Source: SABI01 sp963678555
GTDB taxonomy: Bacteria > Spirochaetota > Spirochaetia > Sphaerochaetales > Sphaerochaetaceae
Length of the DNA stretch: 64,000 nt
Direction of reading: 5' to 3'
NCBI GenBank assembly: GCA_963678555.2
Contig: OY782871.2
Location: 558,001-622,000, forward strand
The notes under the pieces: generated by a model
Told to the model about the DNA's origin: nothing
The model's database searches: none
What the model saw: only the letters and a program-made list of their open reading frames with translations
Part shown: positions 1 through 9,028 of the stretch, in pieces
Position numbering within the stretch: position 1 is the stretch's first letter
How the letters are laid out: each line of letters opens with the position of its first letter
Made by a program: the position numbers and the translations under genes

Positions 1-790
1 TGAAGTACCCCACATCGCCTGCATGAAGCTCTCCGGTATTGTTCAGTCCCAGTTTGAAGGTACCGACCTCTTCCACGATGTACTTCGCCTTCGTTGAGAA
101 GAGCTGGATCTCGTCACCCTTACGAATCATCCCGTCAAAGATCCTGAAATGAACGACTACTCCGCGATAGGCGTCATAATGGCTGTCAAAGATGAGTGCC
201 CGCAGGGGGTCGCTGTCCTTTCCTGACGGTGGCGGGATATGCTCGATGATAGATTCGAACAGACCGTCCACTCCCACCCCGGTCTTCGCAGACACGAGGG
301 AGACAAGATCGGTATCGAGACCGAGGTCATGATCTATCTGGTGGAGGCAGGATTCTATATCGGCACTCGGCAGGTCTATCTTGTTGATCACGGGAAGGAT
401 CTCAAGGTCGAGCTCCATCGCCATATACATATTCGCCAGGGTCTGAGCTTCCACTCCCTGTGCCGCATCGACAAGGAGCAGAGCTCCTTCACAGCTCCCT
501 ATAGCCCGTGATACTTCATACGAGAAATCCACATGTCCCGGGGTATCGACGAGGTTGAGCGTATAGGTCCTGCCGTCCCTCGCCGTATAGGGAATGGATA
601 CTGCCTGACTTTTAATGGTGATCCCCCGTTCTCTCTCTATGTCCATACTGTCGAGCATCTGATCGACAACGGGTCCTCTCTTGGTGACGAGTTTCGCCAT
701 ATCGATAAATCTGTCTGCAAGAGTCGATTTACCATGATCGATATGGGCGATGATACAGAAATTGCGGGTAAGCCGTGCTTCTTCTTTCAT
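1..790 (-). CDS. lepA: Elongation factor 4 (LepA), C-terminal part cut by window edge
   Basis: Translation GTPase that back-translocates or remodels stalled ribosomes. The visible 263 residues carry the G domain: P-loop AHIDHGKST (residues 15-23), a switch region with ERERGITIKSQ, DTPGH and NKID, followed by the start of domain II. The KSQAV after the ITI motif and the HIDHGKSTLADR signature are typical of LepA rather than EF-G or TypA. The ATG at 790 has AGGA upstream. ftsH ends 19 bp before it, so it is probably the last visible gene of the rplY-pth-tilS-ftsH-lepA run. The gene runs off the left edge; the rest (domains III, V and the LepA C-terminal domain) is not visible. Confidence 0.95.
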   Translation of the reverse strand, partial: MKEEARLTRNFCIIAHIDHGKSTLADRFIDMAKLVTKRGPVVDQMLDSMDIERERGITIKSQAVSIPYTARDGRTYTLNLVDTPGHVDFSYEVSRAIGSCEGALLLVDAAQGVEAQTLANMYMAMELDLEILPVINKIDLPSADIESCLHQIDHDLGLDTDLVSLVSAKTGVGVDGLFESIIEHIPPPSGKDSDPLRALIFDSHYDAYRGVVVHFRIFDGMIRKGDEIQLFSTKAKYIVEEVGTFKLGLNNTGELHAGDVGYF

Positions 791-809
791 ACCTGTTCCT
801 GGCTCTCTG

Positions 810-2840
810 TCATGAAGTCAGAGAACTGCTATGGTCAGACTTCTCGAACCCGAGAAGCTCCCTGATCTCATCATCGTCAAGCGTCTCCTTGTCTATGAGA
901 GCTTCTGTGAGAGCCTCAAGCTGATCCTTGTGTTCGGTGAGGATCCTTCGAGTATCAGTCAAAGCCCCCGTAAGGATCTTTGAGATCTCTTTATCGATCT
1001 TCTTGGCTGTATCCTCAGAGTAGTCCTTGTGCTGTGCAATCTCACGACCGAGGAACAGAGGTTCATCGTCCTTACCGAATCCGATAAAACCAAGCTCGCT
1101 CATACCCCATTCAGTCACCATTCTTCTCGCAATATCAGTTGCCTGTTTGATGTCGTTACTGGTTCCCGTGGTCGTTTCACCGTAGATGATCTCCTCGGCA
1201 ACATACCCGCCCATGGTCACCTTGATCCAGTCGAACAGACTGCTCCGGTTCTTCGTGTAGGCCTCCTTCAGAGGAAGACTGATAGTCAGACCCAGGGCTC
1301 TTCCGTGAGGAACGATCGTCACCTTATGCAGAGGATCGAGGTGGTCCAGATGGTAGTGAAGAAGTGCATGCCCTGCCTCGTGGTAGGCTGTTGCCCTCTT
1401 CTCTTCAGGAGTCATCACTTTTGAGACCTTCGCCACTCCGAGGAGGATCTTGTCACGGCCCTTCTCGAAATCGTCCATCTCGACAAGGGTTCGCTTTGAG
1501 CGGGCTGCAAAGAGCGCAGCCTCGTTTACCAGGTTGGCCAGGTCAGCTCCGCTGGTTCCGGGAGTGGCCCGTGCAATCCGATTGAGATTGACATTATCTG
1601 CAAGTTTAATCTTCTTACAGTGAATGGTGAGAATCGCTTCCCTCTCAGCTACATCCGGCATATCAACGACTACCTGCCGGTCGAACCGGCCGGGTCTCAG
1701 AAGTGCAGGGTCAAGCACATCGGGTCTGTTGGTCGCTGCTATGACGATGACTCCGGTATTCGCGTCAAACCCGTCCATCTCCACCAGCATCTGGTTGAGC
1801 GTCTGTTCCCGCTCATCGTGTCCGCCTCCGAGACCGCTGCCTCGTGTGCGTCCGACCGCATCAAGTTCGTCGATGAACAGGATACACGGAGCACTCTTTC
1901 TGCCCTGTTCGAACAGATCACGCACTCTGGAGGCACCGACACCGACGAACATCTCGACAAAATCAGAACCGCTCATATGAAAGAAGGAGACACCCGCTTC
2001 ACCGGCAACGGCCTTTGCAAGCAGCGTCTTACCGGTTCCCGGAGGACCTACGAGGAGAACTCCCTTGGGAATCTTCGCTCCGATATCGCTGAAGCGTTTG
2101 GGGCTCTTCAGGAAATCAACGACTTCCTGCAGCTCATATTTCGCTTCCTTCTGCCCTGCCACATCTTCGAAGGTAGTCTTCACATCACTGTCCATGTACT
2201 CTTTTGCTCGGGACTTGCTGAATGCCATGACATTACCGTTAGCTCCACGTGTCTGACGCCAGAGCATGACTGTGAAACCTATGAAGATAACCCAGGGGAG
2301 CATCTGCAGAATAACCTGAAGCATCGATATTCCCTGTACCGTACCTGTGGTCTGAACATTGTTTTCCTTGAGAAGGCCCATGAGCGATTCGTCCGCATAG
2401 GGTATGCGGGTCATTGCACTCATATTGTTTCTCAGAGAGAAGGTTATAAGCGACTCATCCTCTATTTCGACCGCATAGACCTGGTTATTCTCAACATATT
2501 CCACGAATGAGCTGTACGGCACTTCCTGAAGACCCATCGTATCCCCTTCGTTCATCAGCATGAACAGAAAAGAGACGATGAGGAAAAGAAAAAACCCGAG
2601 CGCAAGCCGGTTCTTTCCGCTGAAATCGAATTTCGGTCCCTGGGGGTTCTTGTTTTTCTGAGAGGAGTTCTTCTGACCCTGAGAGCCGCCGAAACCGTTC
2701 CAGTACCTGTTATCATTATCCGAGGAGGGTTTCCTGTTGTCGTTACCGTTACCGTTACCGGACCCGGCTCCGGGCTGTTCAGGTTCGTTCCGTTCGTCTT
2801 CCTGAGTCTTTGTATCTTCTTTCTCTTTATCCACAATCAT
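810..2840 (-). CDS. ftsH: ATP-dependent zinc metalloprotease FtsH
   Basis: Membrane-anchored AAA+ protease that degrades short-lived and misassembled membrane proteins; 676 residues. After a strikingly hydrophilic Asn/Gly/Lys-rich N-terminus (about residues 1-78) come TM1 (79-96), an extracytoplasmic domain, TM2 (176-194), Walker A GPPGTGKT (265-272), Walker B with ILFIDELDA (319-328), the second region of homology, and the zinc site HEAGH (487-491). The start at 2840 is chosen because it overlaps the tilS stop by 14 bp (translational coupling); longer in-frame starts lie well inside tilS. The long polar N-terminal tail before TM1 is unusual, as most FtsH proteins reach TM1 within the first 10-30 residues. 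Confidence 0.96.
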   Translation of the reverse strand: MIVDKEKEDTKTQEDERNEPEQPGAGSGNGNGNDNRKPSSDNDNRYWNGFGGSQGQKNSSQKNKNPQGPKFDFSGKNRLALGFFLFLIVSFLFMLMNEGDTMGLQEVPYSSFVEYVENNQVYAVEIEDESLITFSLRNNMSAMTRIPYADESLMGLLKENNVQTTGTVQGISMLQVILQMLPWVIFIGFTVMLWRQTRGANGNVMAFSKSRAKEYMDSDVKTTFEDVAGQKEAKYELQEVVDFLKSPKRFSDIGAKIPKGVLLVGPPGTGKTLLAKAVAGEAGVSFFHMSGSDFVEMFVGVGASRVRDLFEQGRKSAPCILFIDELDAVGRTRGSGLGGGHDEREQTLNQMLVEMDGFDANTGVIVIAATNRPDVLDPALLRPGRFDRQVVVDMPDVAEREAILTIHCKKIKLADNVNLNRIARATPGTSGADLANLVNEAALFAARSKRTLVEMDDFEKGRDKILLGVAKVSKVMTPEEKRATAYHEAGHALLHYHLDHLDPLHKVTIVPHGRALGLTISLPLKEAYTKNRSSLFDWIKVTMGGYVAEEIIYGETTTGTSNDIKQATDIARRMVTEWGMSELGFIGFGKDDEPLFLGREIAQHKDYSEDTAKKIDKEISKILTGALTDTRRILTEHKDQLEALTEALIDKETLDDDEIRELLGFEKSDHSSSLTS

Positions 2841-4269
2841 GTCCTTTATCTTTCCGTACACTATATAATGTAGTCTCATCAGGAGCAAGGGGAGTAGCTC
2901 GCACCCGCTCAGCCACTCTGTCCCGTCCTCCCCAGGCAGCACCGAAAACTGCAAGAACTCCTATCTCATCACAGAGTACAGGAATCTTCCATCTGCTCTC
3001 GCTTGGCACCTTCCATCCTGCCATCAGGTCTGATACACTCTTCCTCATACCTGCGGTTTCAAGGTAGTCTCCCTCTCTGACCGAGCGAACCACCAGGGGT
3101 CCGACCGGAACTGAAGAAGGCATCCACACTGCATCCGTGTCCATAAGCGGATCCACCCGACGCTTCTCTGCACAGAGAATAAAGCCCTCACACAGATACG
3201 TCTTTTCAGAATATACTAACGAAGCATAGCCAGAGGAAAGCGGCGGAACACCCTTTTTCCAGATGAGCATTCCCTGCTGAAACGATGCATGTGCATGGCC
3301 GGTACTCACCGGCCCCTGCCTTCCCAGAGTAACCATTCGAATGATCTCATCGGCCTGACCGTCGCTGATTCGAATCGGAGTATCAAAGGAAAGCGAAGAG
3401 AATGAGAGGAATATCAGCCGTCTCAGGAGAGGCAGGTCAGAAGTAAGCCCGTCACTCAGGGTGAGGGTGACACACGAACCATCATCTGTCACGGTGATAC
3501 TCTGGTGTGCCAGCAGCTCGGCACGAGCCTGTACGGCACCGCTCAACTGAGACATCTCATCCGCCACTCGTTCTATCGCAGAGTCCCATGCCGGAAACGT
3601 TTCAGTAAGCGATGGCACGAGAATATGCCGTATACGGTTCCTGAGGTAGCCCGTATCATCATTGGTCGAATCATGGACTCCGCTCATTCCTCTTTCACTG
3701 AGGTACGAGTCGATACCAGCCCTGTCGACATGCAGGAGAGGACGGATGATCATATCCCCTGTAACGGGAGTCACGGCAGAGCCGAAATGGAGCCGGCTTC
3801 CCTGAAAGAGTCTCATCAGGTGGGTTTCGAGCATATCGGTACGGGTATGGGCTGTTGCAATGAACCGATACCCAAGTTCTTCTCTCACTGAGCGAAGAAC
3901 TGTGTACCGCAGATGCCGGGCAGCCTCTTCGATACCACCTCCCCGTTCAGCCGCGAGTCCGGCTACCTCTCCGTCACCAAGCTCGCGGTACAGAAACGGG
4001 ACACCGAGCTCCTCGCAGCGCTGCGAATTCTGCAGCACTTCACGTTCCAGTTCATCAGCGCCTCTCAGGCGGTGATTCACATACAGAGCCTTCAGTTTCT
4101 CGGTGCCATACAGTGATGCAAGAACAGAGACAAGGGTAAGAGAGTCTGCTCCACCGCTGAAAGCAACCAGAATCCCCTCCATCGGCTGAAGATGATATGA
4201 GTCAAAAAATCGAACGATCTGACTATGAAGTGTTCTTTCTGTTGTAGAGAGCTGCGACATCACTGACAC
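2827..4269 (-). CDS. tilS: tRNA(Ile)-lysidine synthase
   Basis: Makes lysidine at C34 of tRNA-Ile(CAU), switching it from Met to Ile decoding. The PP-loop SGGADS sits near residues 39-44 of the 480-residue protein and the C-terminal TilS domain (REGDYLE...LMAGWKVP) is present. The chosen start is GTG at 4269, five bases after GGAGG; the next ATG at 4260 would be 14 bases away. With GTG the gene overlaps the end of pth by 47 bp and the start of ftsH by 14 bp, so pth, tilS and ftsH should be translated as one coupled block. The order pth-tilS-ftsH is conserved in treponemes (recalled, not checked here). Confidence 0.93.
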   Translation of the reverse strand: MSVMSQLSTTERTLHSQIVRFFDSYHLQPMEGILVAFSGGADSLTLVSVLASLYGTEKLKALYVNHRLRGADELEREVLQNSQRCEELGVPFLYRELGDGEVAGLAAERGGGIEEAARHLRYTVLRSVREELGYRFIATAHTRTDMLETHLMRLFQGSRLHFGSAVTPVTGDMIIRPLLHVDRAGIDSYLSERGMSGVHDSTNDDTGYLRNRIRHILVPSLTETFPAWDSAIERVADEMSQLSGAVQARAELLAHQSITVTDDGSCVTLTLSDGLTSDLPLLRRLIFLSFSSLSFDTPIRISDGQADEIIRMVTLGRQGPVSTGHAHASFQQGMLIWKKGVPPLSSGYASLVYSEKTYLCEGFILCAEKRRVDPLMDTDAVWMPSSVPVGPLVVRSVREGDYLETAGMRKSVSDLMAGWKVPSESRWKIPVLCDEIGVLAVFGAAWGGRDRVAERVRATPLAPDETTLYSVRKDKGHDCG

Positions 4270-4792
4270 GCTGTCCTCCTATCAGTTCTATGACTGCCTG
4301 TTTCGCCTGATCTATTCCTGCAAGAAAGAGTTTCCTGTCAGACTCGCTCTCGAAGGGAGAGAGAACATGCTGAACGACAGTCACAGGAGCAGCAGGTCGT
4401 CCCACCCCGACATACACTCTGATAAAATCGGAGGATTCTATCGAGGCAATGACCGACTTCAATCCATTATGACCCGCACTTGAACCTCCCTTTCGAATCC
4501 GTATCATTCCCGGGGGAAGGTCCAGGGTATCGCACACCACGATAAGCTGTTCCGCGTCATACCGGCGAGGGACGAATCGGGAGAGAGCTCTTCCGCTGGC
4601 GTTCATGAACGTGAGCGGCTTCATCAGCAGGGCAGACTCCGGTATCCTCGCGAGCTCGTAGGGACGGAAACAGCGTTTCTTCATGGCTACATGAAAAAAC
4701 GCTGCTAATTCATCGATTACGAGAAAGCCTGCATTGTGCCGTGTTCCGGCATATGTCGTCCCGGGATTCCCGAGACCTGCAATAAGAGGCAG
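4223..4792 (-). CDS. pth: Peptidyl-tRNA hydrolase with probable CTG start
   Basis: Releases peptides from drop-off peptidyl-tRNAs. The 189-residue reading has GLGNPG at its start, the RHNAG motif with the catalytic His, FMNASG, and the GHNGLKS loop, so the gene is intact. There is no ATG, GTG or TTG in frame between the rplY stop and GLGNPG. A CTG at 4792 lies eight bases after AGAGG and gives an N-terminus of M-P-L-I-A-G-L-G-N-P-G, which matches the family (M-K-L-I-V-G-L-G-N-P-G) residue for residue. An ATG at 4684 exists but would delete the GLGNPG and RHNAG motifs and cannot be the real start. The gene is overlapped by tilS. Confidence 0.9.
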   Translation of the reverse strand: MPLIAGLGNPGTTYAGTRHNAGFLVIDELAAFFHVAMKKRCFRPYELARIPESALLMKPLTFMNASGRALSRFVPRRYDAEQLIVVCDTLDLPPGMIRIRKGGSSAGHNGLKSVIASIESSDFIRVYVGVGRPAAPVTVVQHVLSPFESESDRKLFLAGIDQAKQAVIELIGGQRVSDVAALYNRKNTS

Positions 4793-4803
4793 ACCGGCTA
4801 CCT

Positions 4804-5427
4804 CTACTGTTCGGAAGAGGTCTCGCCTGCTTCCACGTCACCTTCGGTCTCTTCAGCCTCCGGTACATTGACGACTTCCTTGACACCCTTCACCGATGCG
4901 ATGGTCAGACCTTCGGCATGAATGAGCTTCACTCCCGCAGGGATCACAAGGTTCTCAACCTGAACGCTCTCATTGAGCTTAAGGCTGCTGACATCTACGA
5001 TGATCGATTCAGGAAGGTCTTTGGGAAGACATTCCACCTCAAGCTCATGTGTGACCTGATCGAGGATACCACCGAACTTGGCACCGGCAGGATTCCCTTC
5101 CAGCACGACAGGCACGTGAGTTCTGAGTGTCTCACCTTTTGTGACCTCAAACAGGTCAACGTGGACAATAGTATCTGTCATCACATTTTCCTGGAAGTCT
5201 TTCATGAGAACAGAATAGCTCTTCCTTCCAACTTTCAGTGTCAGAAGTGTCGATTCCGAGAAATGACGCATCTTGTTCTGAAACTCTCTTGCATCAAGAG
5301 AGACATGAACAGGGTCATTCTTCCCATAGATAACGGCAGGAATCCGTCCTGCAGCCAACAGGCGACGAGATCCGGCTGATCCGAAATCCTCAGTTCTCTT
5401 TTCGCCTTTCAAATTTGTATCTTTCAT
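4804..5427 (-). CDS. rplY: 50S ribosomal protein L25/Ctc (long form)
   Basis: Ribosomal protein that binds 5S rRNA; 207 residues, the long bacterial form with an N-terminal L25 beta-barrel (LLAAGRIPAVIYGK..., residues about 20-95) and a C-terminal TL5 domain ending in an acidic tail (PEAEETEGDVEAGETSSEQ). The ATG at 5427 is preceded by AGAGGAG at ideal spacing; the longer in-frame reading runs into the tRNA-Gln gene and is excluded. It is the first protein gene of the block running to lepA and sits 31 bp downstream of tRNA-Gln, so the tRNA and rplY may share a transcript. Confidence 0.93.
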   Translation of the reverse strand: MKDTNLKGEKRTEDFGSAGSRRLLAAGRIPAVIYGKNDPVHVSLDAREFQNKMRHFSESTLLTLKVGRKSYSVLMKDFQENVMTDTIVHVDLFEVTKGETLRTHVPVVLEGNPAGAKFGGILDQVTHELEVECLPKDLPESIIVDVSSLKLNESVQVENLVIPAGVKLIHAEGLTIASVKGVKEVVNVPEAEETEGDVEAGETSSEQ

Positions 5428-5458
5428 GAAAAACTCCTCTTGCAAATCCTTTACAATA

Positions 5459-5530
5459 CAGGGGCGGCAGGATTCGAACCTACGCATGCCGGCACCAAAA
5501 ACCAGAGCCTTACCACTTGGCTACACCCCT
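5459..5530 (-). tRNA. tRNA-Gln (anticodon TTG)
   Basis: A 72-nt cloverleaf on the minus strand. Acceptor AGGGGTG pairs with CGCCCCT, the anticodon stem CTGGT/GCCGG closes a TTTTGGT loop with anticodon TTG, and the T arm contains GGTTCGAATCC. The discriminator is G. The 3' CCA is not encoded. It lies between spoVG and rplY, the placement seen in treponemes. Confidence 0.93.
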
Positions 5531-5548
5531 AAACACACGTAAGATGGG

Positions 5549-5601
5549 TGTCACGAGCGTGACATCCCCACCAAAATACAGGTTTTCAGGTGATTTGTCC
5601 A
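5549..5601 (-). promoter_or_regulatory. Promoter of tRNA-Gln/rplY with start-site inverted repeat
   Basis: On the minus strand TGGACA (5596-5601) and TATTTT (5573-5578) are separated by 17 bp. The expected start is near 5566. Immediately downstream is an inverted repeat TGTCACG-AG-CGTGACA (5549-5564), which would form a leader hairpin or bind a protein dimer. It lacks a T-run, so it does not look like a terminator for spoVG. Confidence 0.5.
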
Positions 5602-5649
5602 GTCTTACTTCAGCCGTTATCGTTAGAATTTATCAGGCCCCGAACTCCC

Positions 5650-5931
5650 CTAGTCGTCCCAGTTCTCGTCCCCCGGTTCTTCGGCCGTTTCATAGGCCTC
5701 AAGAATCTGATCCTGGAGGACAGCCCGGAATTCACTATTGATAGGATGCGCTACATCCTTGAACTCTCCGGTCTTGGTCTTTCTGCTCGGCATGGCAACA
5801 AACAGACCGCTCTTGCCTTCAATTACCTTGAGATTGTGAATCACAAACTCATCATCGAACGTAATGGTTGCATATGCGCGCAGTTTCCCATCGGTTGCAA
5901 TCTTTCTCACCCTCACGTCAGTAATCTTCAT
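5650..5931 (-). CDS. spoVG: SpoVG-family nucleic-acid-binding protein
   Basis: A 93-residue SpoVG protein: MKITDVRVRKI at the N-terminus, the central VIEGKSGLFVAMPSRK motif and DVAHPIN are diagnostic. In non-sporulating spirochaetes this family binds DNA and RNA and acts as a regulator (shown in Borrelia). The C-terminus is acidic (EPGDENWDD). It lies between ispE and tRNA-Gln. The 118 bp downstream contain the tRNA promoter and no obvious terminator. Confidence 0.95.
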   Translation of the reverse strand: MKITDVRVRKIATDGKLRAYATITFDDEFVIHNLKVIEGKSGLFVAMPSRKTKTGEFKDVAHPINSEFRAVLQDQILEAYETAEEPGDENWDD

Positions 5932-5976
5932 CTCAGCACCTCACTTGGATGTATGTAAATTCAGCGTACCACTAGA

Positions 5977-6864
5977 TTACACCTTATTCAAGAGTAATGT
6001 CTTAAAATTTGTGACGTGAGTCTGATCTTTTACGGTAAAACCGAGTTCAGTAATGTCCACGGGACCGGAATCCGAGACGAAGACGCAGGAGGCTCCGCTT
6101 CCGCTGACTGATGTGTACAGATGTGTGTTCAACTCCCCAATTTCATATATGCGTTGATAGATATCGTCAATTGCAACAACGACATCTTTAAAATCGTTTG
6201 AGAATTCCCAGCACGTAACCGGCTGCTCATACATGTGACATACTTCGCTGTATTCATCAAGCTTTTCAAAGCGTCTGCCCCTACTCTCAAGCCGGTCAAA
6301 AGCCTTGAACGCTTCAGCCGTGCTGACCCCGTCACCGGAGGGAATGACTACCAGGGCAGACAGGTCATCACGGGCGTTGACGGGTCTCACGATCTCTCCT
6401 CTCCCTTCCACCACTGCAGCCGGACACTGGTGAACAAAGAAGGGGACATCACTTCCCGTCTGAGCGGCAAGGTCCACGAGAACATCGAAGGCAAGAGGAG
6501 ATCCATACAGCTCGTTAAGAATGAGAAGAACCGTGGCCGCATTGGACGATCCTCCCCCGAGTCCACCCTTCAGGGGAATGCGCTTGGTGATTGTCATATG
6601 AACAGAATCAGACTCCCTCCTGATACGCTTGAGAAACAGCTGCGAGGCTATGCCCATCAGATTCTGTTCAGCGCTTAGAAACGGCATCCCCTCGATACTC
6701 AGGGAGCTGTTGCCGTCATCTCTCGTCTGAACAGTGATGTCATCGTGCAGGTCGATCAGATGAAAGAGACTGAACAGGTCATGAAACCCGTCAGCCCGGC
6801 CCTTTCCGATGTGAAGGTGCAGATTCACCTTGGCATACGAATGTCGGAGGGGACTTGTCTTCAC
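5977..6864 (-). CDS. ispE: 4-diphosphocytidyl-2-C-methyl-D-erythritol kinase
   Basis: GHMP kinase of the MEP isoprenoid pathway. The signature AKVNLHL is near the N-terminus and the ATP loop GGLGGGSSNAA is around residue 100; VSGSGAS near the C-terminus is the third GHMP motif. The preferred start is GTG at 6864, which overlaps the stop of the upstream glycosylase gene as GTGA and has GGGAG five bases upstream; a GTG four codons earlier (6876) is possible. Being last in plsC-gltS-udg-ispE, it is coupled to genes with unrelated jobs. Confidence 0.94.
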   Translation of the reverse strand: MKTSPLRHSYAKVNLHLHIGKGRADGFHDLFSLFHLIDLHDDITVQTRDDGNSSLSIEGMPFLSAEQNLMGIASQLFLKRIRRESDSVHMTITKRIPLKGGLGGGSSNAATVLLILNELYGSPLAFDVLVDLAAQTGSDVPFFVHQCPAAVVEGRGEIVRPVNARDDLSALVVIPSGDGVSTAEAFKAFDRLESRGRRFEKLDEYSEVCHMYEQPVTCWEFSNDFKDVVVAIDDIYQRIYEIGELNTHLYTSVSGSGASCVFVSDSGPVDITELGFTVKDQTHVTNFKTLLLNKV

Positions 6865-7604
6865 AGATACTCCCACAGAGCCTCCTCCTTGAGCTGCAAG
6901 ACAGCCTTTTCCTTCCAGCCGCGATTTGCCGCGGGGGAGGCTGGAGAGGGGTGAAGCACGGTTGAAACCTTTACCGGATGGGCTATTCTTTTGGCACAGG
7001 CCTTCCCCTTTACAGCGGCATAGGCTCCTATGCCTACGATCGCCTTCGGCCGGATCAGAGTCACCACATCATCCAGATAAGCATCACAGAGGTCTTCCAG
7101 AGGCTTTCGGTAGTGCCGGGGAAGCTTCTCGGGGACAATGTTCTTCCCTCCCGTTCCTCTGTCTGCAAACAGCACGGGACAGTAGTTCATCACGCTCAGG
7201 TGCGTGGGAAAGTCACCTGCATCCGGGTACAGCTCTGCCACAAGAGACCACAGTCGCTTTCCGCTCACTTCACTCCTCTCACAGGAAAGACCGGTAACGG
7301 GTCTCTTCGGATGTGCACCCGGAAACGGATCCACCTCTCCCGACAGGCGCAGATACTCCCTCACGGCGGAGACTTCTCCAAACGGGACTCCATTCTGTCC
7401 CATCCCGAAGGGTCCGGGATTCATTCCCAGAAAAAAGAGAGGAGCACCCTCCCTCACATAGGTGAGCAGATAGGTGCGGTGCAGTGTCCACGCGTACGAG
7501 AGTGGATGATACGGAATCAGATCCTCGAGCGGGAAATCAAGAGCCATGCAGCCATCTCTCAGCTCTTGTGTCCTCTGTATGAGCTGACGGTGAAAGCGTG
7601 TCAC
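6861..7604 (-). CDS. SMUG1-type uracil-DNA glycosylase
   Basis: Removes uracil and oxidised pyrimidines from DNA. At 247 residues it shows the SMUG signature FLGMNPGPFGMGQNGVPFGEV (about residues 58-78) and the C-terminal loop HPSPASPAAN...W; these are the active-site motifs of the SMUG branch of the UDG superfamily, with Asn rather than Asp in motif 1. It starts with GTG overlapping the gltS stop (GTGA) and is followed by ispE with the same type of overlap. The sequence beyond the motifs is divergent, so substrate range is not predictable. Confidence 0.88.
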   Translation of the reverse strand: MTRFHRQLIQRTQELRDGCMALDFPLEDLIPYHPLSYAWTLHRTYLLTYVREGAPLFFLGMNPGPFGMGQNGVPFGEVSAVREYLRLSGEVDPFPGAHPKRPVTGLSCERSEVSGKRLWSLVAELYPDAGDFPTHLSVMNYCPVLFADRGTGGKNIVPEKLPRHYRKPLEDLCDAYLDDVVTLIRPKAIVGIGAYAAVKGKACAKRIAHPVKVSTVLHPSPASPAANRGWKEKAVLQLKEEALWEYL

Positions 7605-9028
7605 TCCGCCTCCATATGGAAATACCTGTTACGGGAAATGAATGCCCGCCTGCCGCTGAGGATCAGGTAGGCCACAAAGGAACCGACGAGGTAGACTGCC
7701 GAGATTCCGACGGCAATCCAGAATAGGCGCGGCTCCCCTCTGGTGTAGCTGAAGGCGGGAAGGTTGATTGCGAGAATAATCGGTATCGCAAGGAAGAAGA
7801 CGATACCGACCGAGTAGAGGTAGTCGGTCGCTGCCGGAGTCTCGAAATCCGGATCGACGACCCTCAGCAGAGCGAGTCCTGTCGGAAGTGTGCCGGTTGC
7901 CGTCCCGTAGATGAGAAGCATCCGGTAGAACTGATGATCATCGTAGAGACGGGAGGCATACATGGGAAGAATCCAGAGTGTGATGATAGCCCCTACAGCA
8001 GTAAGCAGCAGGATGGGCAGCCAGTAGCCTCTTACGGCTACGATGGAGATGGCTCCGAGGCTCGAGGCCACCGTGAGATCCACACTGAACCCGCTGATCC
8101 TGTTGCAGGTATTGTTATCTATCGTCGTCTCAACATTGAACAGCTTCATCACCATCTTTACCCCGAGAGCAGAGAAGGCGCTGAAGACAAAGTTTATTCC
8201 CCACAGGGAAGAGGCAAGCTCATGACCGAGATCGCCAAGAAGCCCCAGCAGGGCGGAAAGACCGGTCAGGAAGGCCCAGCTCACCAGATACGTTACCATC
8301 ACCAGAGCTGTGTGGTAGGTGAAGGAGTCGATCGATTCCCCATCGGTGCTGAGGCGCATGCCGACCGGGCGGTCATGCGTTGTTCTACTGAAGAATCCGC
8401 TTTTCAGTCGCTCCTGCTCATAGTTCCTGGTATAGTCTTTCCCTATCCAGCCCCTCTTTATACCCTGATTGATCAGTACGACCCCTCCGAACGAACCGAG
8501 GAGGAACCCGATGGCTGCGAGGGTCAGACCGACTGAGGAACCGCCGGTGAAGCCCATACTCTCCCAGGTTGAACCGATGCTGAAGGCCTGACCGGGCCCG
8601 AGTTCGAAGCCCAGGGCAAGGGTGAAGCCGATAGCCGGGAACAGATCGGGCATGACCGTGTACATCAGGAGTGCGGTCACGAGAAGTCCGAAGAAGGTCT
8701 GCAGCCCGTACTGACCGATAACGGCTGTTACATTCTGAGCAACGACCCTCCGGTAGCTCTTTCCTTTTGGAAGTTTCGTGCCGGTCACACGAAGCATCAT
8801 GGCGATGAAACTGAGATTGAGCAGGTGGTACACCAGTTCTCCGAGATACTGACTGTTCAGAGACCACAGCGGGGCGATCAAGTTATAGAACAGAAGGAGA
8901 AACACACCCGCAATGATCGGAGCGGGAATAAGATACTTCTGAAGGAACCTGACATTGGCTCGCAGCAGAGAGGCGGACAGCAGGGCGATAGAAATGATTC
9001 CGATATGGATGACGTAGTTCCAGTTCAT
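7601..9028 (-). CDS. ESS-family sodium/glutamate symporter-like protein
   Basis: A 475-residue polytopic membrane protein with about 11-12 hydrophobic segments. The N-terminal LRANVRFLQKYLIPAPIIAG, LGFELGPGQAF, and the repeated glycine-rich re-entrant loops match the GltS (ESS) glutamate:Na+ symporter family, whose members average about 400 residues; the extra length lies in a cytoplasmic loop around residues 190-220 and at the C-terminus. The ATG directly abuts the stop of the PlsC gene. Substrate is inferred from family only. Confidence 0.85.
   Translation of the reverse strand: MNWNYVIHIGIISIALLSASLLRANVRFLQKYLIPAPIIAGVFLLLFYNLIAPLWSLNSQYLGELVYHLLNLSFIAMMLRVTGTKLPKGKSYRRVVAQNVTAVIGQYGLQTFFGLLVTALLMYTVMPDLFPAIGFTLALGFELGPGQAFSIGSTWESMGFTGGSSVGLTLAAIGFLLGSFGGVVLINQGIKRGWIGKDYTRNYEQERLKSGFFSRTTHDRPVGMRLSTDGESIDSFTYHTALVMVTYLVSWAFLTGLSALLGLLGDLGHELASSLWGINFVFSAFSALGVKMVMKLFNVETTIDNNTCNRISGFSVDLTVASSLGAISIVAVRGYWLPILLLTAVGAIITLWILPMYASRLYDDHQFYRMLLIYGTATGTLPTGLALLRVVDPDFETPAATDYLYSVGIVFFLAIPIILAINLPAFSYTRGEPRLFWIAVGISAVYLVGSFVAYLILSGRRAFISRNRYFHMEAE

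Noticed and set aside
1620..2510. 296-codon plus-strand open frame opposite ftsH
   Set aside because: It lies wholly antisense to the conserved AAA core of FtsH and shows no protein-like motifs; a codon-bias shadow.
2840..2954. Longer FtsH start at 2954
   Set aside because: The extension is the out-of-frame 3' end of tilS; the ATG at 2840 gives normal stop-start coupling.
4682..4684. ATG at 4684 as the pth start
   Set aside because: It removes GLGNPG and the catalytic His motif, which are intact upstream in the same frame.
5549..5564. Terminator for spoVG
   Set aside because: The inverted repeat has no T-run and lies at the start site of the tRNA-Gln promoter.
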